In this document: piece by piece, positions 47,503 through 59,150 of the stretch
Position numbering within the stretch: position 1 is the first letter of the stretch
Layout of the letters: each line of letters opens with the position of its first letter
Source of the DNA: Hirsutella rhossiliensis
Lineage: Eukaryota; Ascomycota; Sordariomycetes; Hypocreales; Ophiocordycipitaceae
Assembly: GCF_020360975.1 (NCBI RefSeq)
Contig: NW_025408683.1
Location: forward strand, 1 to 64,000
Direction of reading: 5' to 3'
DNA: 64,000 nucleotides
Translations under genes and position numbers: made by a program
Notes under the pieces: model-generated
The model's database searches: none
Told to the model about the DNA's origin: nothing
What the model saw: only the letters and a program-made list of their open reading frames with translations

Positions 47503-49537
47503 ATGGCTCCGACTCAAGGCCGACTGGCCAAGTATAACGTGGCCAACAGGCTCTACAAGGGCTCTCTGCTCGGCACCGTCTGCATCGTGGCCGGCATCTC
47601 CATCTTCTTCTTCGGCTATGACCAGGGCCTCATGGGCGGCGTCAACACGACGCGCGACTATGCCGAGCGCATGGGCTTTGGCCACTGGGATGAAGAGCAG
47701 AGAATTGTGGTTGTCGACAAGCCGTTGCTGCAGGGAGGAATCGTGAGTCGTGTCTTACACGCACTACTCAGTCTCCGAGAAAACTGCTAATCGCACTCTT
47801 CTCAGGTAGCCGTCTACTACCTCCCCGGCACTCTCGTGGGCTGTCTGGTAGGCGGCTGGTTTGGAGACCGCTACGGTCGCATCATGACAATTGGCCTGGC
47901 ATGTCTCTGGTGCATCTTCACCGCCGCGCTGCAGTCGGCAGCCATGAACGCGCCCTGGATGTTCTGCGGTATGTCGGGGCATCATGTCCACCCGTCTAGA
48001 GATATTGACGCGCTGACACGTGCAGCCCGTGTTCTCAATGGCTTCGGCACGGGCGTGCTCAACGCCATCACGCCCGTGTGGGCAACCGAGACAGCGGCCC
48101 ACACCTCACGGGGTCAGTTTGTCGCCATCGAGTTCACCCTCAACATCTTTGGCGTCGTCGTGGCCTACTGGCTGGAGTTGTGAGTCGGCCGCCACTTCCA
48201 CAAGTGACGCATGCTGATGGGATCGACAGCGGCACTTCCAAATACTATGATCCTCAATCTTCATTCATCTGGAGATTCCCAGTGGCCTTTCAGATAGTTC
48301 CTCTCATATTCCTCTTCATCATTGTTTGGCTTATGCCCGAGTCGCCCCGCTGGCTCGTCAAGGTAGGCCGAGAGGACGAGGCCCGCTTCATCCTGGGCCG
48401 TCTCCGTGGCGAGCAAGGGGAAGACGGCGTCAAGGCCGAGGCCGAATTTCAAGACATTGTCAACATTCGCAATCTCGAGCAAGAGACGGCCCAACAGCAA
48501 AGCTATCTCCACATGCTGTTCGGAATAGGGTCCGGCAAGCTACACACGGGGCGCCGTGTGCAACTCGTAATCTGGCTCCAGATTCTGCAGGAATGGATTG
48601 GCATCGCGGGCATCACCATCTATGGCCCGGAAATCTTCTCCATTGCTGGCATTAGCTCCGAGAACCGGCTCTGGGTCAGCGGCGTCAACAACATCACGTA
48701 CATGGCAAGTTCCCCTCAGTTCGGCTTCGCCTAGCAGACCTGACATCCACGCAGTTTGCGACACTGATCTGTGTCTTTACAATTGATCGCATCGGACGCC
48801 GCTGGACCCTGTACTGGGGCGCCATCGGACAAGGCATCTGCATGTTTGCAGCCGGCGGCCTGGCGAGAGCGACCATCAACGCAGGTGACTCGAGTTCTCG
48901 AGATCGCATCGGAGGCGCAGCCACGTTCTTTGTCTTTTTGTATACAGCCATATTTGGTGCGACATGGCTCACGGTTCCATGGCTCTACGCCGCAGAGATT
49001 TATCCTCTTCAAGTTCGCGCCAAGGGGAACGCTTGGGGCGTAGTCGGCTGGTCGATCGGGAACGGGTGGACGGTAAGCCCTAGCATCGTTCCCTCTACTG
49101 TCAGTCCAGGCCAGATGATAGGAATCGGCTGACGATGTCATCAGGTCTTGCTCTTGCCCACCATTTTTGGCCGGCTTCACGAAAAGACGCTCTATATCTT
49201 CGGCGGCGTCAACATCCTCTGCGTCTTTGTGGTCTGGGCTCTATACCCCGAGTCGAACCAACGAACCTTGGAGGAGATGAATCTTGTGTTTGCCAGTGAC
49301 AGCATATGGACGTGGGACGCCGAACGAAACTTTGCCAAGCTCAAGAACGAGAACCCTCAGCTGGTCCAGGCGGCCAAGTCGGGTCATGGTGTCGTTGGCC
49401 CCGAATATGCTATTTCGGGATCTCGCAAGGGAAGTCTCGCCTTGCGTGGAAGTCAGCATGTTGCTACGGAAGAGGAGATAGCCAGCAACAAGGGAGATAA
49501 ACAGGGAACGGAAAAGTCGAGTGTGTCTCATATTTGA
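47503..49537 (+). CDS. MFS sugar (hexose-type) transporter
   Basis: A 12-transmembrane sugar porter expected in the plasma membrane, importing a hexose or related sugar by proton symport. Six exons give about 580 residues, normal for the family: 47503-47742, 47806-47968, 48026-48179, 48230-48704, 48755-49072, 49145-49537. All junctions keep the frame. Four introns are GT-AG; the fourth (48705-48754) is GC-AG with donor GCAAGT. Family signatures: an FFFGYDQG start of helix 1, GDRYGR (about residue 100), PESPRWLV (about 222), RIGRRW (about 355) and a PES-QRTLEEM C-terminal motif (about 484). The start ATG sits in CGCCATGG, good fungal context. The frame is open further upstream but has no better start. 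The C-terminus is a long hydrophilic tail. Upstream CreA-type sites fit glucose repression. The exact substrate cannot be read from sequence. Confidence 0.93.
48705..48754 (+). other. GC-AG intron of the sugar transporter
   Basis: Donor GCAAGT, branch-like CTGAC near 48,740, acceptor CGCAG. Using the nearby GT at 48,699 instead would break the frame. The GC donor joins NNITYM to FATLICVFT in phase, as in related transporters. Confidence 0.8.
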
Positions 49538-50894
49538 AGAAATCGAAATTCGACAGTGTACATTTTGGATGATACATGCGTGGAGCACATGATCTTTTTT
49601 TACTCTAAGCCGAAGCTTCAAATTTCCGCTCGAGCGTTAAAAGTCCCTGGTGGTTTACACTTTGGATGAGAGCCTCGTTTGCGTGCCGTTCTGAGAAGAC
49701 TCTCGACCCTCATCAAAAGACTTTGCAAGAGGTCAATGCTTATAGGTCGACTGCAGCGAGAATTCAGCAAAACTCGACTTTTGGCATGTGAGAAAATAGC
49801 AGACTTGTTGAAGACGTGCATTGTGCCGACATTGTGCCTTGTTGCGGATGTGCTTCTACGTCACTTGTGCTTCCACGTCACTCACGAAGACAGACCTGTT
49901 GAGGTCGTCTGCCCTTTCCGAGAAGATATCGAGTTGAATCCCGTGCCATGTAGGCGGGAATTTTGCTTGCCCAAAAGATAGTGGCTTTGGTTTCTGTTAG
50001 TTCTATTGCACGCCGCGGGTACGATATAACGAGAAACTCGTACACATAACTGGTGGTGAAAGTCGTGTAAAAACGCTCGCAGGGCCACCAAACTTAAACC
50101 AACAACTTGGTACTAGCAAGCACTTACAGTACTTGTTTGAGCATACAAGTCATGGAGCATTTGTGAGTGGATCATGCAGCATAGCAGAAAGAAGCGGCTG
50201 CAATGTCGCCCTGACATAGTAGCTGCAAGGGCTTCGGAAAGTGGCAGACGCGGAAGCACGTACCTGCGGTCAGAACTCCTTCTGAACTTGATGCTGTGAC
50301 ATCTGGCGTGTTCCTGACCGCATGTTAGACAGTACTGATTGGCGGGAGTGGTCAAAGACGCGCAGGGCTGGCGGTGGACTGTATGTACACGTCTAAAGGC
50401 TGTTCATACATGTCGACTCAGCATTCTCGCTCCCTCTCTTTTCTTTTAGGTACACGGATGGTGTAAACGAAGGCTGACAGTGATTGCCTGTTGATCGTCC
50501 GGGCCCCCTTGTGTCTGCTATTGGAGGGCCCTTGGTTGCAACAATCGCACTCGTACTCGGTTGCTTGTCTTCACGCCGTTATATCTATGTAATCCTGGTG
50601 TGTTGTTGGCTTGCCCGCTATTTTGTTTGGAAGTCTAGACTCGCGGATAAGCTCTTTTAAGCTCGGTTCGTCTAACAATAACCACACCAGTCTGAATCCC
50701 GTCCCCAGTTGGTCCAAGCAGGACGATGAAGGTTCGATTTAGCCCGTTCCACAGTTATCCGCCAGTGGTCTGACTACTCTAGCCAGGCCTGACGGCGACA
50801 AGGTCGAGTCTCACGAGTACCGGAGCTACCACTGTACTATACATGCATCGCCCCCATCGATCGAAAGCAACCTTTGTCTTCTAACACAACATCT
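49538..50894. other. Intergenic region without recognised genes
   Basis: 3' flank of the transporter, then about 1.3 kb of unremarkable sequence with only short random frames on either strand. Nothing functional recognised. Confidence 0.5.
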
Positions 50895-51730
50895 TTAAGC
50901 CACAACCGCCTTGTTTAGCGTGCGCCGCACGGCTTTGACGCAGCCCAACAGGTCCTGTCGGTCCTTAGAGCCGGGATGCCGTGGCCGCCCGAGAGGACAA
51001 AGTTGGTGCGCCAGTCCGGCCGACGGAGCGAACTCAGAACCTCATTGGTGCCGGCGTGCAGTCAATCGTTCCGCCCCAGATGTTGGCAGTTGGAATGTGG
51101 ACCAGGAGTCCTGCTTTGGCATCGACGCGAGTCAGATGCAAAGAATCAGGGGCGACACGGGAATCTTAGGGGATTCCGCCTGACAGGAGGATGGCGCAGT
51201 CAAAGGGCCTGGCACCGGGCTCTCGGGAGCGTAATGGGGCGAGCACGGGCACCACGAGCTGGGCGCCGCGGTGAAGGTGTCGGGCCGCGAAGAGTCACAG
51301 TAAGAGAAGTGCTCGTCGTTGGCAGGAGAGTAGGTCGAGATTTCTTTTGGATCCAGCGTTTGTGAATGAGAATGCAGATTGGTCGTTGGGGACAAAGGCG
51401 GAGGCTTACCGGGGGCGATGGGGCAGGTTATGGTGCCCTCGGCGTAGTTGTAGGAGTTGTGTGTCGCACTCGCCCCGCTCGTAGCGAAGAGCCGCTGTTG
51501 TCTCCAGGGCAAGGGCGTCATACGGAGATATTGGTGAGAAGCTACGAGGTAGTGGTGGCTGATGCTGACCTACCTGTCTGCGCTTCGAGCACCTGCATGG
51601 AGATAGGTGTCAGTCGTTGCACAGGAACAATGGAATGGTGGACTCTCGCCTGGCTGTTTGTGCCTGCGCCACGGAGGCCCAGGAACCGCGCCGTGACGAG
51701 AGAGAGTCGGTCTTTGAAGGCGTCTAAGGG
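50895..51730 (-). pseudogene. FSH1-type serine hydrolase (alpha/beta hydrolase), broken
   Basis: Such small hydrolases often sit in fungal polyketide clusters as product-release or editing esterases. On the - strand the N-terminus reads RFLGLRGAGTNSQ (family: RFLCLHGAGTNS). Then come a VLEAQT segment, AALRYE and YNYAEGTITCPIAPG (family: F-EG-I-CPMAPG). After a damaged middle come PFDCAILLSGGIP, HIPTANIWGG and NFVLSGGHGIP, with the catalytic His of the family's GGGHEIP, and finally DLLGCVKAVRRTL and a stop at 50,895. A TGA stands where CGA or similar would be expected near the IWGGND segment. One-base shifts lie near 50,970 and between the N-terminal pieces. The nucleophile elbow (GFSQG) was not found. 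Confidence 0.72.
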
Positions 51731-52111
51731 CTGACGATGGCATGAATCAGATATGATGGCCCAGGGTCAAAGCCTCCTTTCCACCCTCTCCATGTATGTT
51801 GGAGAGTTGAACACTCGCAGAGCACCCGAGGCCCTGCTGCTGCAGTAGATGTATATGCTCTCAAATACTACAGTATTAGGACTTCAAATTGTACAGTACC
51901 TTGAGAATCTAACCTTGCAGGCCACTCTCGGCTTGGAAGTGCAGGGATGAGCATAGCGGAGTCTTTGACATCCCACCTCCGCTCAATGTTCTCGACTTCA
52001 TCCTCCACCTTACCCTTATGGTTTACGCAACCACGCCATCATCAGTACTGCATGCACGACACCGCAGTCAAAGGTACTTACATGGGACAACGCCAGGGCC
52101 CAGAATCCAGA

Positions 52112-53834
52112 ATGCGCCAGAGGACACACTTTGACGTCAGGGAGCACAAGGTCCCCGCCTGCCACATCCGCGAGTATGCCGGCTCGACTGCGGCCAGCCA
52201 GGAGGAGGTGCTGTATCTACACGTCAAGCAATACACGCCTCTCCCGGCCCTTTCAGGGGCACAGGAGAAAGACGCCCTGACCATCATCGCCACAAATGGT
52301 GTTGGTCTCTCCAAGGTAACAGGAAGGCTGTCTTTGTTCCGAGCGCTACAACGCCAGAGCGCTGAAGCCTGAGGCGCAGGAGCTGTACGAGCCTCTATGG
52401 GATGAGATTTACCAACTCTCTGCCTCCAATGACTACGCTATCCGGGGAATATGGATCGCAGACGCCGTCAGTCTCGGCATGAGCGGCGTCCTGAACGAGG
52501 GCAAGCTGAGCAATGATTGTGCGTCCCAAATTGCTCGCAGGGACATAGGAGTCCTGACTTCGAAACAGATTCGTGGATGGATCATGCTCGGGATCTGCTT
52601 CTCATGATCAACCAGTTCCGTGACCAGATGCCCAGGCCGCTCGTCGGCATCGGCCACAGCTTTGGCGGCTGCCAAATGTATGCCTCGCAACAGACCGCAC
52701 CGTCCCGAGCTTGTGACTGATGCCGCCCTCAGAACCAACCTGGCCTACCTCCATCCACGCCTCTTTGCTTCCATGATCCTCCTTGACCCGGTTATTCAGC
52801 TCTCCCCCCCGGTAATGGGCTTCAACGGGCTACCCACAGGGCCTGTCAACTTCACTACCCATCGCAAGGACCTCTGGCCAAACCGCGCAGCCGCCTCACA
52901 GAAGAGAGCGTCCAAGGGCTGGGATCCCCGCGTACTCGAGCGCATGATGCAGTACGGCTATCGTGACCTCCCTACCGCTCTCTATCCGGACTTGCCTCCC
53001 GACGCCGACCGGTCCGACCCGCCCGTCACGCTGACAACGACAAAGCACCAGGAAGCCCTAGCACAGCTCCGTGCCAACTTCGAAGCCCGACAGCCCGACG
53101 GTCGCATCCACATCAACCGCAATACGCATGCTGACATGGATCCGCTAAGCGCCTTTGTGCCGCTGTACCGCCCCGAGCTGCGGAGCACTTTCCATCGCCT
53201 GCCCGGTCTGCGCCCACCGACTTTGTGGGTGGTGGGAGAAAAGACTTTTCTTTGTCTCGATGAGATACGCGAGGGCATCAAGATAGCTGGCACAGGTGTG
53301 GGTGGCTCTGGAGGCTCACCGGAAGCAAAGGTCAAAGAGGTTATGGTTCACGGCCACGGCCATCTACTCCCCTTTACGGCAGTGGAGCAGATTGCCAAGA
53401 TATGCGCGACGTGGCTGGGCTGGGTGATGCAGACGTTTCGAGAGCAACAGGTGAAATGGAACCAAGAACGAGAAAATATGACGATGAAAGACCACATGAC
53501 TCTGAGCAAGACTTGGATGGAGGTGGTCAAGCCGCCGAGTGGTGTCAAGACCAAGCTTCAAGCTTACAATCTCGTCAGTATCTGGCTGTGTACACCAAGC
53601 ATTAAAGTTCTAGACACTTTGACTTTGCAATCATTGACCGAAGAAGATATCAGCAGCTCCTCGCACTGTCGGTCACGCCGTCGCCTTCCGGACATGAATC
53701 AGCGACTCTTCCTTGCCGACAATAAAGTGATCCTTTACCCTGTACTCTCCCTCTCTTACCACCCCCACGGCCTCGAAACCCAGTACCAGTCGCAGGTCGT
53801 AGAGCCGCAAGGCTCTCGCGATGCCCAAGTATAA
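52112..53834 (+). CDS. Alpha/beta hydrolase of the toxin-biosynthesis (LPX1/AKT2-like) family, C-terminally extended
   Basis: Four exons: 52112-52315, 52380-52518, 52569-52677, 52733-53834. They join in phase with GT-AG introns and good branch sites, giving about 517 residues. The N-terminus (FDVREHKVPACHIREY, then SQEEVLYLHVKQY) and the GIGHSFGG nucleophile elbow (Ser in GHSFG) are typical. So are HPRLFASMILLDPVI and the late HGHGHLLPF with the catalytic His. Relatives are fungal peroxisomal hydrolases, some in host-toxin clusters, and usually end with a peroxisomal targeting tripeptide after about 430 residues. Here the frame passes VKTKL at about residue 428 and runs on about 90 residues across the antisense P450 tail, which looks like a lost stop. 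Upstream in-frame ATGs at 52,052 and 52,082 are alternative starts; 52,112 fits the family best. Confidence 0.8.
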
Positions 53835-54080
53835 CTCGAGAAGAGCGTCGTTGCGCCCGATACACGAGCGGGGGCTGAGACTAGAAGAGCCGAATGCTCC
53901 CCCCACCGCTTCCGGAGACTCCCTGTCGTCGTCCTTGACGCCCTCGGCTCCCTTGACGAGTCATCGTCCAGGGTCATACTGAAACGGCCGCCCAGTGCGC
54001 CATGTCCCTTGGGCTCGACCACTCACTGGGACCATCACTGCCGTCCGCCTTTGGATCAACATCGTGCCGAGGGCAGCGCA
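53673..54080 (-). pseudogene. Cytochrome P450, 3' fragment
   Basis: Heme-thiolate monooxygenase end. On the - strand a WSSPRDMAHWA patch and FQYDPGRWL (family: F-PERW) are followed, after a frame change, by GGAFGSSSLSPRSCIGRN. This holds the heme-binding Cys (normal core F-x-x-G-x-R-x-C-x-G, here with Ser/Pro replacing the first Gly position). LYLGIARALRLYDLRL and YRVKDHFIVGKEE follow, then a stop at 53,673. Upstream of about 54,080 I cannot find the ExxR helix or I-helix in any frame, so most of the gene is missing or scrambled. It overlaps the extended 3' end of the alpha/beta hydrolase on the other strand. Confidence 0.68.
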
Positions 54081-55140
54081 CCGGCCGCGAATGGCCAACA
54101 GCACTTTGCGACGCGGAGAAAACTTGGGAAAGAAAATAAGGCCGAAGTCCGAGTCTCCAATCGGCGGCCAGCGAGCATCTCCGGCTTGCTCCTCCTCCGT
54201 CTTGGCCCTGTTTGTATATCCCGTAGCAGGCTCCCGCGACCTCGTCCCAGGCGGAGTACTGCCCGCGCAGAGAGGCAAATTTCAGGTTTCCCAGCTTGTA
54301 AGCATGGCATCGTGATGACAAGGTCTGGCCCTCGTGGAGCACGCAGAACATGTTGACCATGGACATTCTGGGACCGCGGCCCGAATTCAAGACGTCTACC
54401 CAATTGCTAAGGCAAATAGGTGGATATGTTATGCAGACGGCTCGTACCCTCGGGCAATGCCCAGTCTGCTTATGTCGCAGCGAGACACTATCAGCGTTCT
54501 GTAGTCTATGTTCGGTGGGCTGAAATTTTGCCAACAACATTGCGGCGAAACGCACCGGTGAGGAGACATATAAACTTCAGCACTTGGCTACATGGTACTA
54601 CCAAATGGTTAGCTGGATATACACAGCTCCGTACGATTGCCGCTTTGGACCCTCTTACTTATAACATACCCCACGAGACTTTGCCTCTGCGTTTGTTTCC
54701 CGGGAAACATTAGACTGGTAAAAATAGGTTAATTCTTGAACTTTGGCACGGCTCTTGCGGCATTCGGCCTTACAATATGGTCAAGTTTAGAGTTTGTTTT
54801 AACAGCATTCGGAGTATTAACATCCCAGTCTGACCTTGCATCGCACAGATGCGAGGCGAATAATGGATGGACCTGCTTGTATACACATATTCGAGGCTCA
54901 TGTCAGTTCTCGTCCTTCCTTTCCCCCTCCCTAATGGTCATCTTCAGCCATGGCCTGTCAGTTTGGTCCAGGGCAACCTTCCCACTGCCCTTGCCAGCTA
55001 CGTCCTCGGTGTGCTCTACATGCTCACTGATTCAAGTATGTAGACAGCCATCAGGCTGAGCCCGGGCCCTGGTATTATCTAACAGGCTCGACGACTGGCA
55101 GACATTCTTCTTGGCTGATGCACTTGCTCGGATGCAGCAG
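54081..55140. other. Unassigned stretch between P450 fragment and membrane-protein pseudogene
   Basis: Long overlapping frames on both strands near 54,000-54,550 show no recognisable family. Some may be remnants of the P450 5' half. From 54,560 to 55,140 nothing was seen. Confidence 0.35.
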
Positions 55141-55189
55141 CATCAAACTCTAGCTTGAATCTGCCGGCCACGTCGTCTCATCACGCACC

Positions 55190-56110
55190 AGCTCCACATT
55201 CCTCCCCTCCCGGCTACGAAGACGAGTACGTCGGCTGGCTGCTCCGCGATGTCGCCATCTCCTTCACCGTCTTGAAGCATGCCTTCGTCGCCCTGTGATC
55301 CTTGGCGCAGCGGCTGGCGCGCAAGCCCTTTGGCCTTGACGGACGACTGGCTCATAATTCCGGGCTTGATCCTGTCTCACACTAAATGTTCCTGCCTTGA
55401 GCAGGTGGCCGATCTCTCCAGTCCCGAATGCGACCAAGCTCGCTCCTCTCCTCGAAAAGTTGGGCACTCCGATAGCCTTTCTTTGGGACAAGTCGATACC
55501 CGGTGGTCATTGCATCGACATTCCAACTTGCTACCAATAGGGCCCTCTTCCCAACGCCACCATCGACTTGTTCATGCTTATTCTGCCGCTTCCAGTGGTC
55601 TGGAAACTCCACACGACGAAGCGAGTAGGATCGGCCTGACACCGACCTTTCCCGCGGGGAGCATGTATATCCCTCTCTGCCTTGATCTTTGTTCGTCGAA
55701 GCGAAACCTGTGACTGATGAGAAGAAGTTTGTAGGGGCATGGTGACGTCCATCCTCCGATGCGTTGCGTTTTTTAACAAACGACCCTCTCGAGGACGGGA
55801 CTTGGGTTTCCGTCATGTTCCCAAACTGGAGCATCATCGAGCCCGGGACGTACTTGATCGCGGCCCGTCTTGCTATCGCCCATTCGCCAGCTATTTTTCA
55901 ACGGATACAGTAGAACCTCGAACGGGTCCAAGATGAAGGGCCCGAGATTCAACGCAGTCGCCAGCAGCTTATCCCACGCGAGAAAGCCAGGATCGGGCTT
56001 CGCACCACTTGGACCAGGCAGGACGAGCTTGAAATGGAAGGCGTGCATGTGCAATCTCCATACGAAGTCCAGCGGCAAAGCGACGAGGAGAACCTGATGG
56101 GCCGGAAAGG
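55190..56110 (+). pseudogene. Rhodopsin-like integral membrane protein (fungal seven-helix family), broken
   Basis: Members have seven helices and are common near fungal effector and metabolite genes; roles are mostly unknown. The + strand reads PPGYEDEYVGWLL...DVAISFTVLKHAFVAL, then a TGA where an Arg codon is expected, then SLAQRLARKPFGLD. A one-base shift leads to DDWLIIPGLIL, the family's GADDW-like helix 2 entry. Further on come IPGGHCIDIPTCYQ, NATIDLFMLILPLPVVWKLHTTKR (helix 5 with the PMPVVW-L motif) and WSIIEPGTYLIAARLAIA (family W--IE-G). The tail is charged (WTRQDELEMEGVHVQSPYEV). At least three frameshifts and one nonsense codon. Confidence 0.78.
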
Positions 56111-57382
56111 CCTTATGTCTCATTCACCACGATTTCGGTTCAGTCTCCACAGCGGGAGGGGGGGGAGGACTTTGTCGAGTCCGGCCGGTTAGCCTTGATG
56201 TTGGTGGCCATGAAGCGCGTACTTCCGCAGCTAGGCTTGGATCCACGGTTGTCGATGGCAACCGCTCTGATTCGACGGTACTTGAAGTTGGATAAATGAA
56301 GGGATCCCCCGCGCCACGCCTGCTCGGGACGGAGAGCTCCACAGAAGAACGTAAACACGGTCACCGATTAGACGATGGAAGATGCCAGGCCGTCCAGTGT
56401 CCGGGCGGTAGTCAGGCGGGTTAGCATCAGCGATGCCGCGCTGCACAGGGCCATTCGGCTCTTTGGGATGGAGCGTGTGTCCTCGAGCAAAGACCAAGCC
56501 TGATGGAGGGCGCAAGGGTAGGGACTTTTGGCCACGTACTTCGTATGTATGTATGCACATAATAACTAGGGTCAGGGTTTGTACAGCACAGGAGGCAAGC
56601 ATGTTAGGCCGTATGTGCAGCCGCGTCTGCGTCTGTCCTTTTCAGTCGGTACTTGGTAGGCCAAGGCACCAGCAAAGTGTCGGTGTGTTTGATGGACGTG
56701 AACTCGATCGAGATGGGGGTAGAGCCAAAGAAGCCATCAGCGAGGCACGCAGTCGGCCAGGCAGAAGCAGGGGCGAATATGCGAGGTGAGTCGGTGGGCA
56801 AGGATGTGTGCTGACGAGCAATAGCGCGACGGCGGCAGCTCCCGACCTTCAACGGCTTGTACAGGGAGACGTGTCATTGATGCGTGACCCTGGTCATGCT
56901 TGGAGGCTGGTCGATCACGAGGGTTGCACTCTGCTCGACAGTTGGTGTCGTCATGACACTGTGCTTGTGCAGTCTGCGTGTGCGTTGTCAGCTTGAGCCT
57001 CGCACAGTTTAACGACGCGGATGCGGAAGGGTGACTGGACGAGTGGGAGGCGGCAAGTTGCATTTGACATGCAACGCCTTTTTCTGAGCATTCATAATAA
57101 TATGCGCCGTCGGATCAGGGAGAGTTGTCGGCGGCACAATCAGACACGTTGTCAAAGAAGAATTAACGAAGTCGGCAAGGATCAACAACTTGCCGAGCCC
57201 TCTCTGCCGCTGACTAAGTTCCAGGGCCTCTAAGCAGGCCCCCTTGACCCTGGTGGGTTGGTACGTACTACCGGTACGCTCTTCAACAGACCTCACCCTG
57301 GTTGCAGATGGCATCGTTTTCGGCTTCATTGACGTCGTGTCAGCTAGTACTTTGAATCAAGAATGGCCTTCGAAGCTTGCCT
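56111..57382. other. Unassigned stretch
   Basis: A - strand frame at 56,231-56,602 and one at 56,140-56,364 have protein-like composition but no motif I recognise. 56,600-57,380 shows only short random frames. Confidence 0.35.
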
Positions 57383-59150
57383 TCACCGCCAATCTGCGCG
57401 CGCTACCAACTGCTTCCGCCGCCACACCAGCAAAGTCGCCAGCAGAGACACGCCCGTCACGACGCTTCCCAGGACCATCTGTAACCGGGAGCCTTGCGCA
57501 AACACTTGACGGGCCCAGACCACCTGCAAGTCGGCGGGTAGATGGGACATGGAACTCGACGTTCTGCGGATGCTCCGGATTTTCTCCGGGGCAAGAAACG
57601 GAGCCAAATGCGAGCACGCGTACACATTGAGGATGTTGGACCCAATGGCCAGCCCTATGGCACCTCCCAGCACCCGGATCTGGATCATGGCCCCGGTGGC
57701 AGTCGCTGCAGCCATTGTCGGCGGCCGCTCGCCTGTCTAGACGGGAGTGAAACCTACCCAGGTCCCTCTTCTCGACGGTAAAGAGTACGCCGAGCATCAA
57801 GATGCCAAACGTCACCCCGACGCCGAGTGGGGCGATGACTTGATATCCGTATTGCGCACGCTCGAGGTCTGTAGTCGACGGGATCGAGGCGAGTAGTCCC
57901 GTGCCAATTAGCTGCAGGGATGACCCGAGGACAAGGATGTAGAAGACTGGTATCAGTAATCTGCCTGCAATTACGGTCGTCATGGATGCAACGGGCCCTC
58001 CCAGGCTGAACTGGAGAAGACGAATGCCGGCATCCACAGCCGTCAAGCCGTCGACATTCTGGAAGCGCTGGGGCAAGTCAAAGGTAATCGCGTTGAATAG
58101 CATGCCACGCAAGAAGGATATCATTCAAGCAGTCAGCCCAAACCGTCCCGCCGTCACAATGGAGTGACTCACCAAAACATACCCATCCAGGCTCGATTGT
58201 TCACAAACCAACATGGAAATATTCGAGGCGAGATCCCGTGTTCTTTCTTGATGACGTGCCGCTCCCAGGCCGCAAAGCATATCCAGCTGATCCCCGACAA
58301 GATGAGGAAGCTAACCACCAGGGGCGAGGACCACGACATGCCATCGTCTCCTGATCGAAGAACAGCCGTCACGAGAAGCATTGTGGCAACCAAGAGCAGC
58401 GCGGCCCCAACCAAATCAATCTCTCTCAACAATGGCTTGGAGACAACTCGGATGTTCATGATTGGGCAACCTGCGGGGGATCGAAAACACCGGCATGAGA
58501 AACGTCAGGGCTCCTGGTGGAATACTGCGGAGAGACTGGTCAGATGATGGACGCACAATCAGATGGGGCATCATACTTGAGAAGGAATCTCCACCGACGT
58601 CGTGCTCACTGATCACGCCGCCAAGAAGTGGCGCAGAAAGCGTCGCCAGCGCGATGAATTACGTGAGAAGGCCGCCTCCTGCGCCATACCAACGTGGCGG
58701 TCCGGCCTCGAAGAAGGCAATCATGGCCATGGAGTGGCATTCGGCCGCTCCGATGCCTTTCAACGCGCGACAGGCAAGCCTGCCATCGACCAGGGTCAGT
58801 GCTCACGACCCAGAATTGGACTCGGCCGGGGGCTACACACAGAGCAGGCATCGATTGGGCGACGCCACATCCAGCCGAGAAGCAGGTGAAGAAGCCGACG
58901 GCCCCGATGATAGAAGACTTCCTCCCCAGGAGATCGCTGAGTTTTGCCAATAACACGATGAATGCTGCAACTCGTCAGCCGCTTGCGGCGACATGCCGAA
59001 TCCAGCGAAAAATGGCAAGTTTACGTGAGTAGGTAACGAGATATCCCGAAACGAGCCATCCGATCTGGCAGAATCCATCTAGGTCGTTCGTGATGGCGAC
59101 GAGCGAAGTACTCAAAGTCGTCACCTCGACGTTGACGAGGTACAGGCAGA
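57383..59150 (-). pseudogene. MFS drug/toxin efflux transporter (DHA14-like), decayed
   Basis: A multidrug-type exporter that could have secreted the product of the neighbouring polyketide synthase. In - strand order: helix 1/2 region LVAITNDLDGFCQIGWLVSGYLVTYS and an intron (58965-59024, GTAAAC...GCAG). Then the motif-A region LLAKLSDLLGRKSS, MAMIAFFEAGPPRWYGAGGG, LLGGVISEHD and IPPGALTFLMPVFSIP. Then REIDLVGAALLLVATML, and LERAQYGYQVIAPLGVGVTFG. A good intron (57706-57758) leads to IQIRVLGGAIGLAIGSNIL and a stop at 57,383. Lesions: an in-frame TAA at 58659-58661, a shift near 58,440, and after the GTGAGT donor near 58,154 no AG acceptor before the next exon. The start codon is unclear. The rest of the 14-helix layout is preserved. 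Confidence 0.8.

Noticed and set aside
54056..54403. - strand 115-codon frame as a separate gene
   Set aside because: No recognisable domain; lies where the missing P450 5' half would be, and overlaps two other frames equally long.
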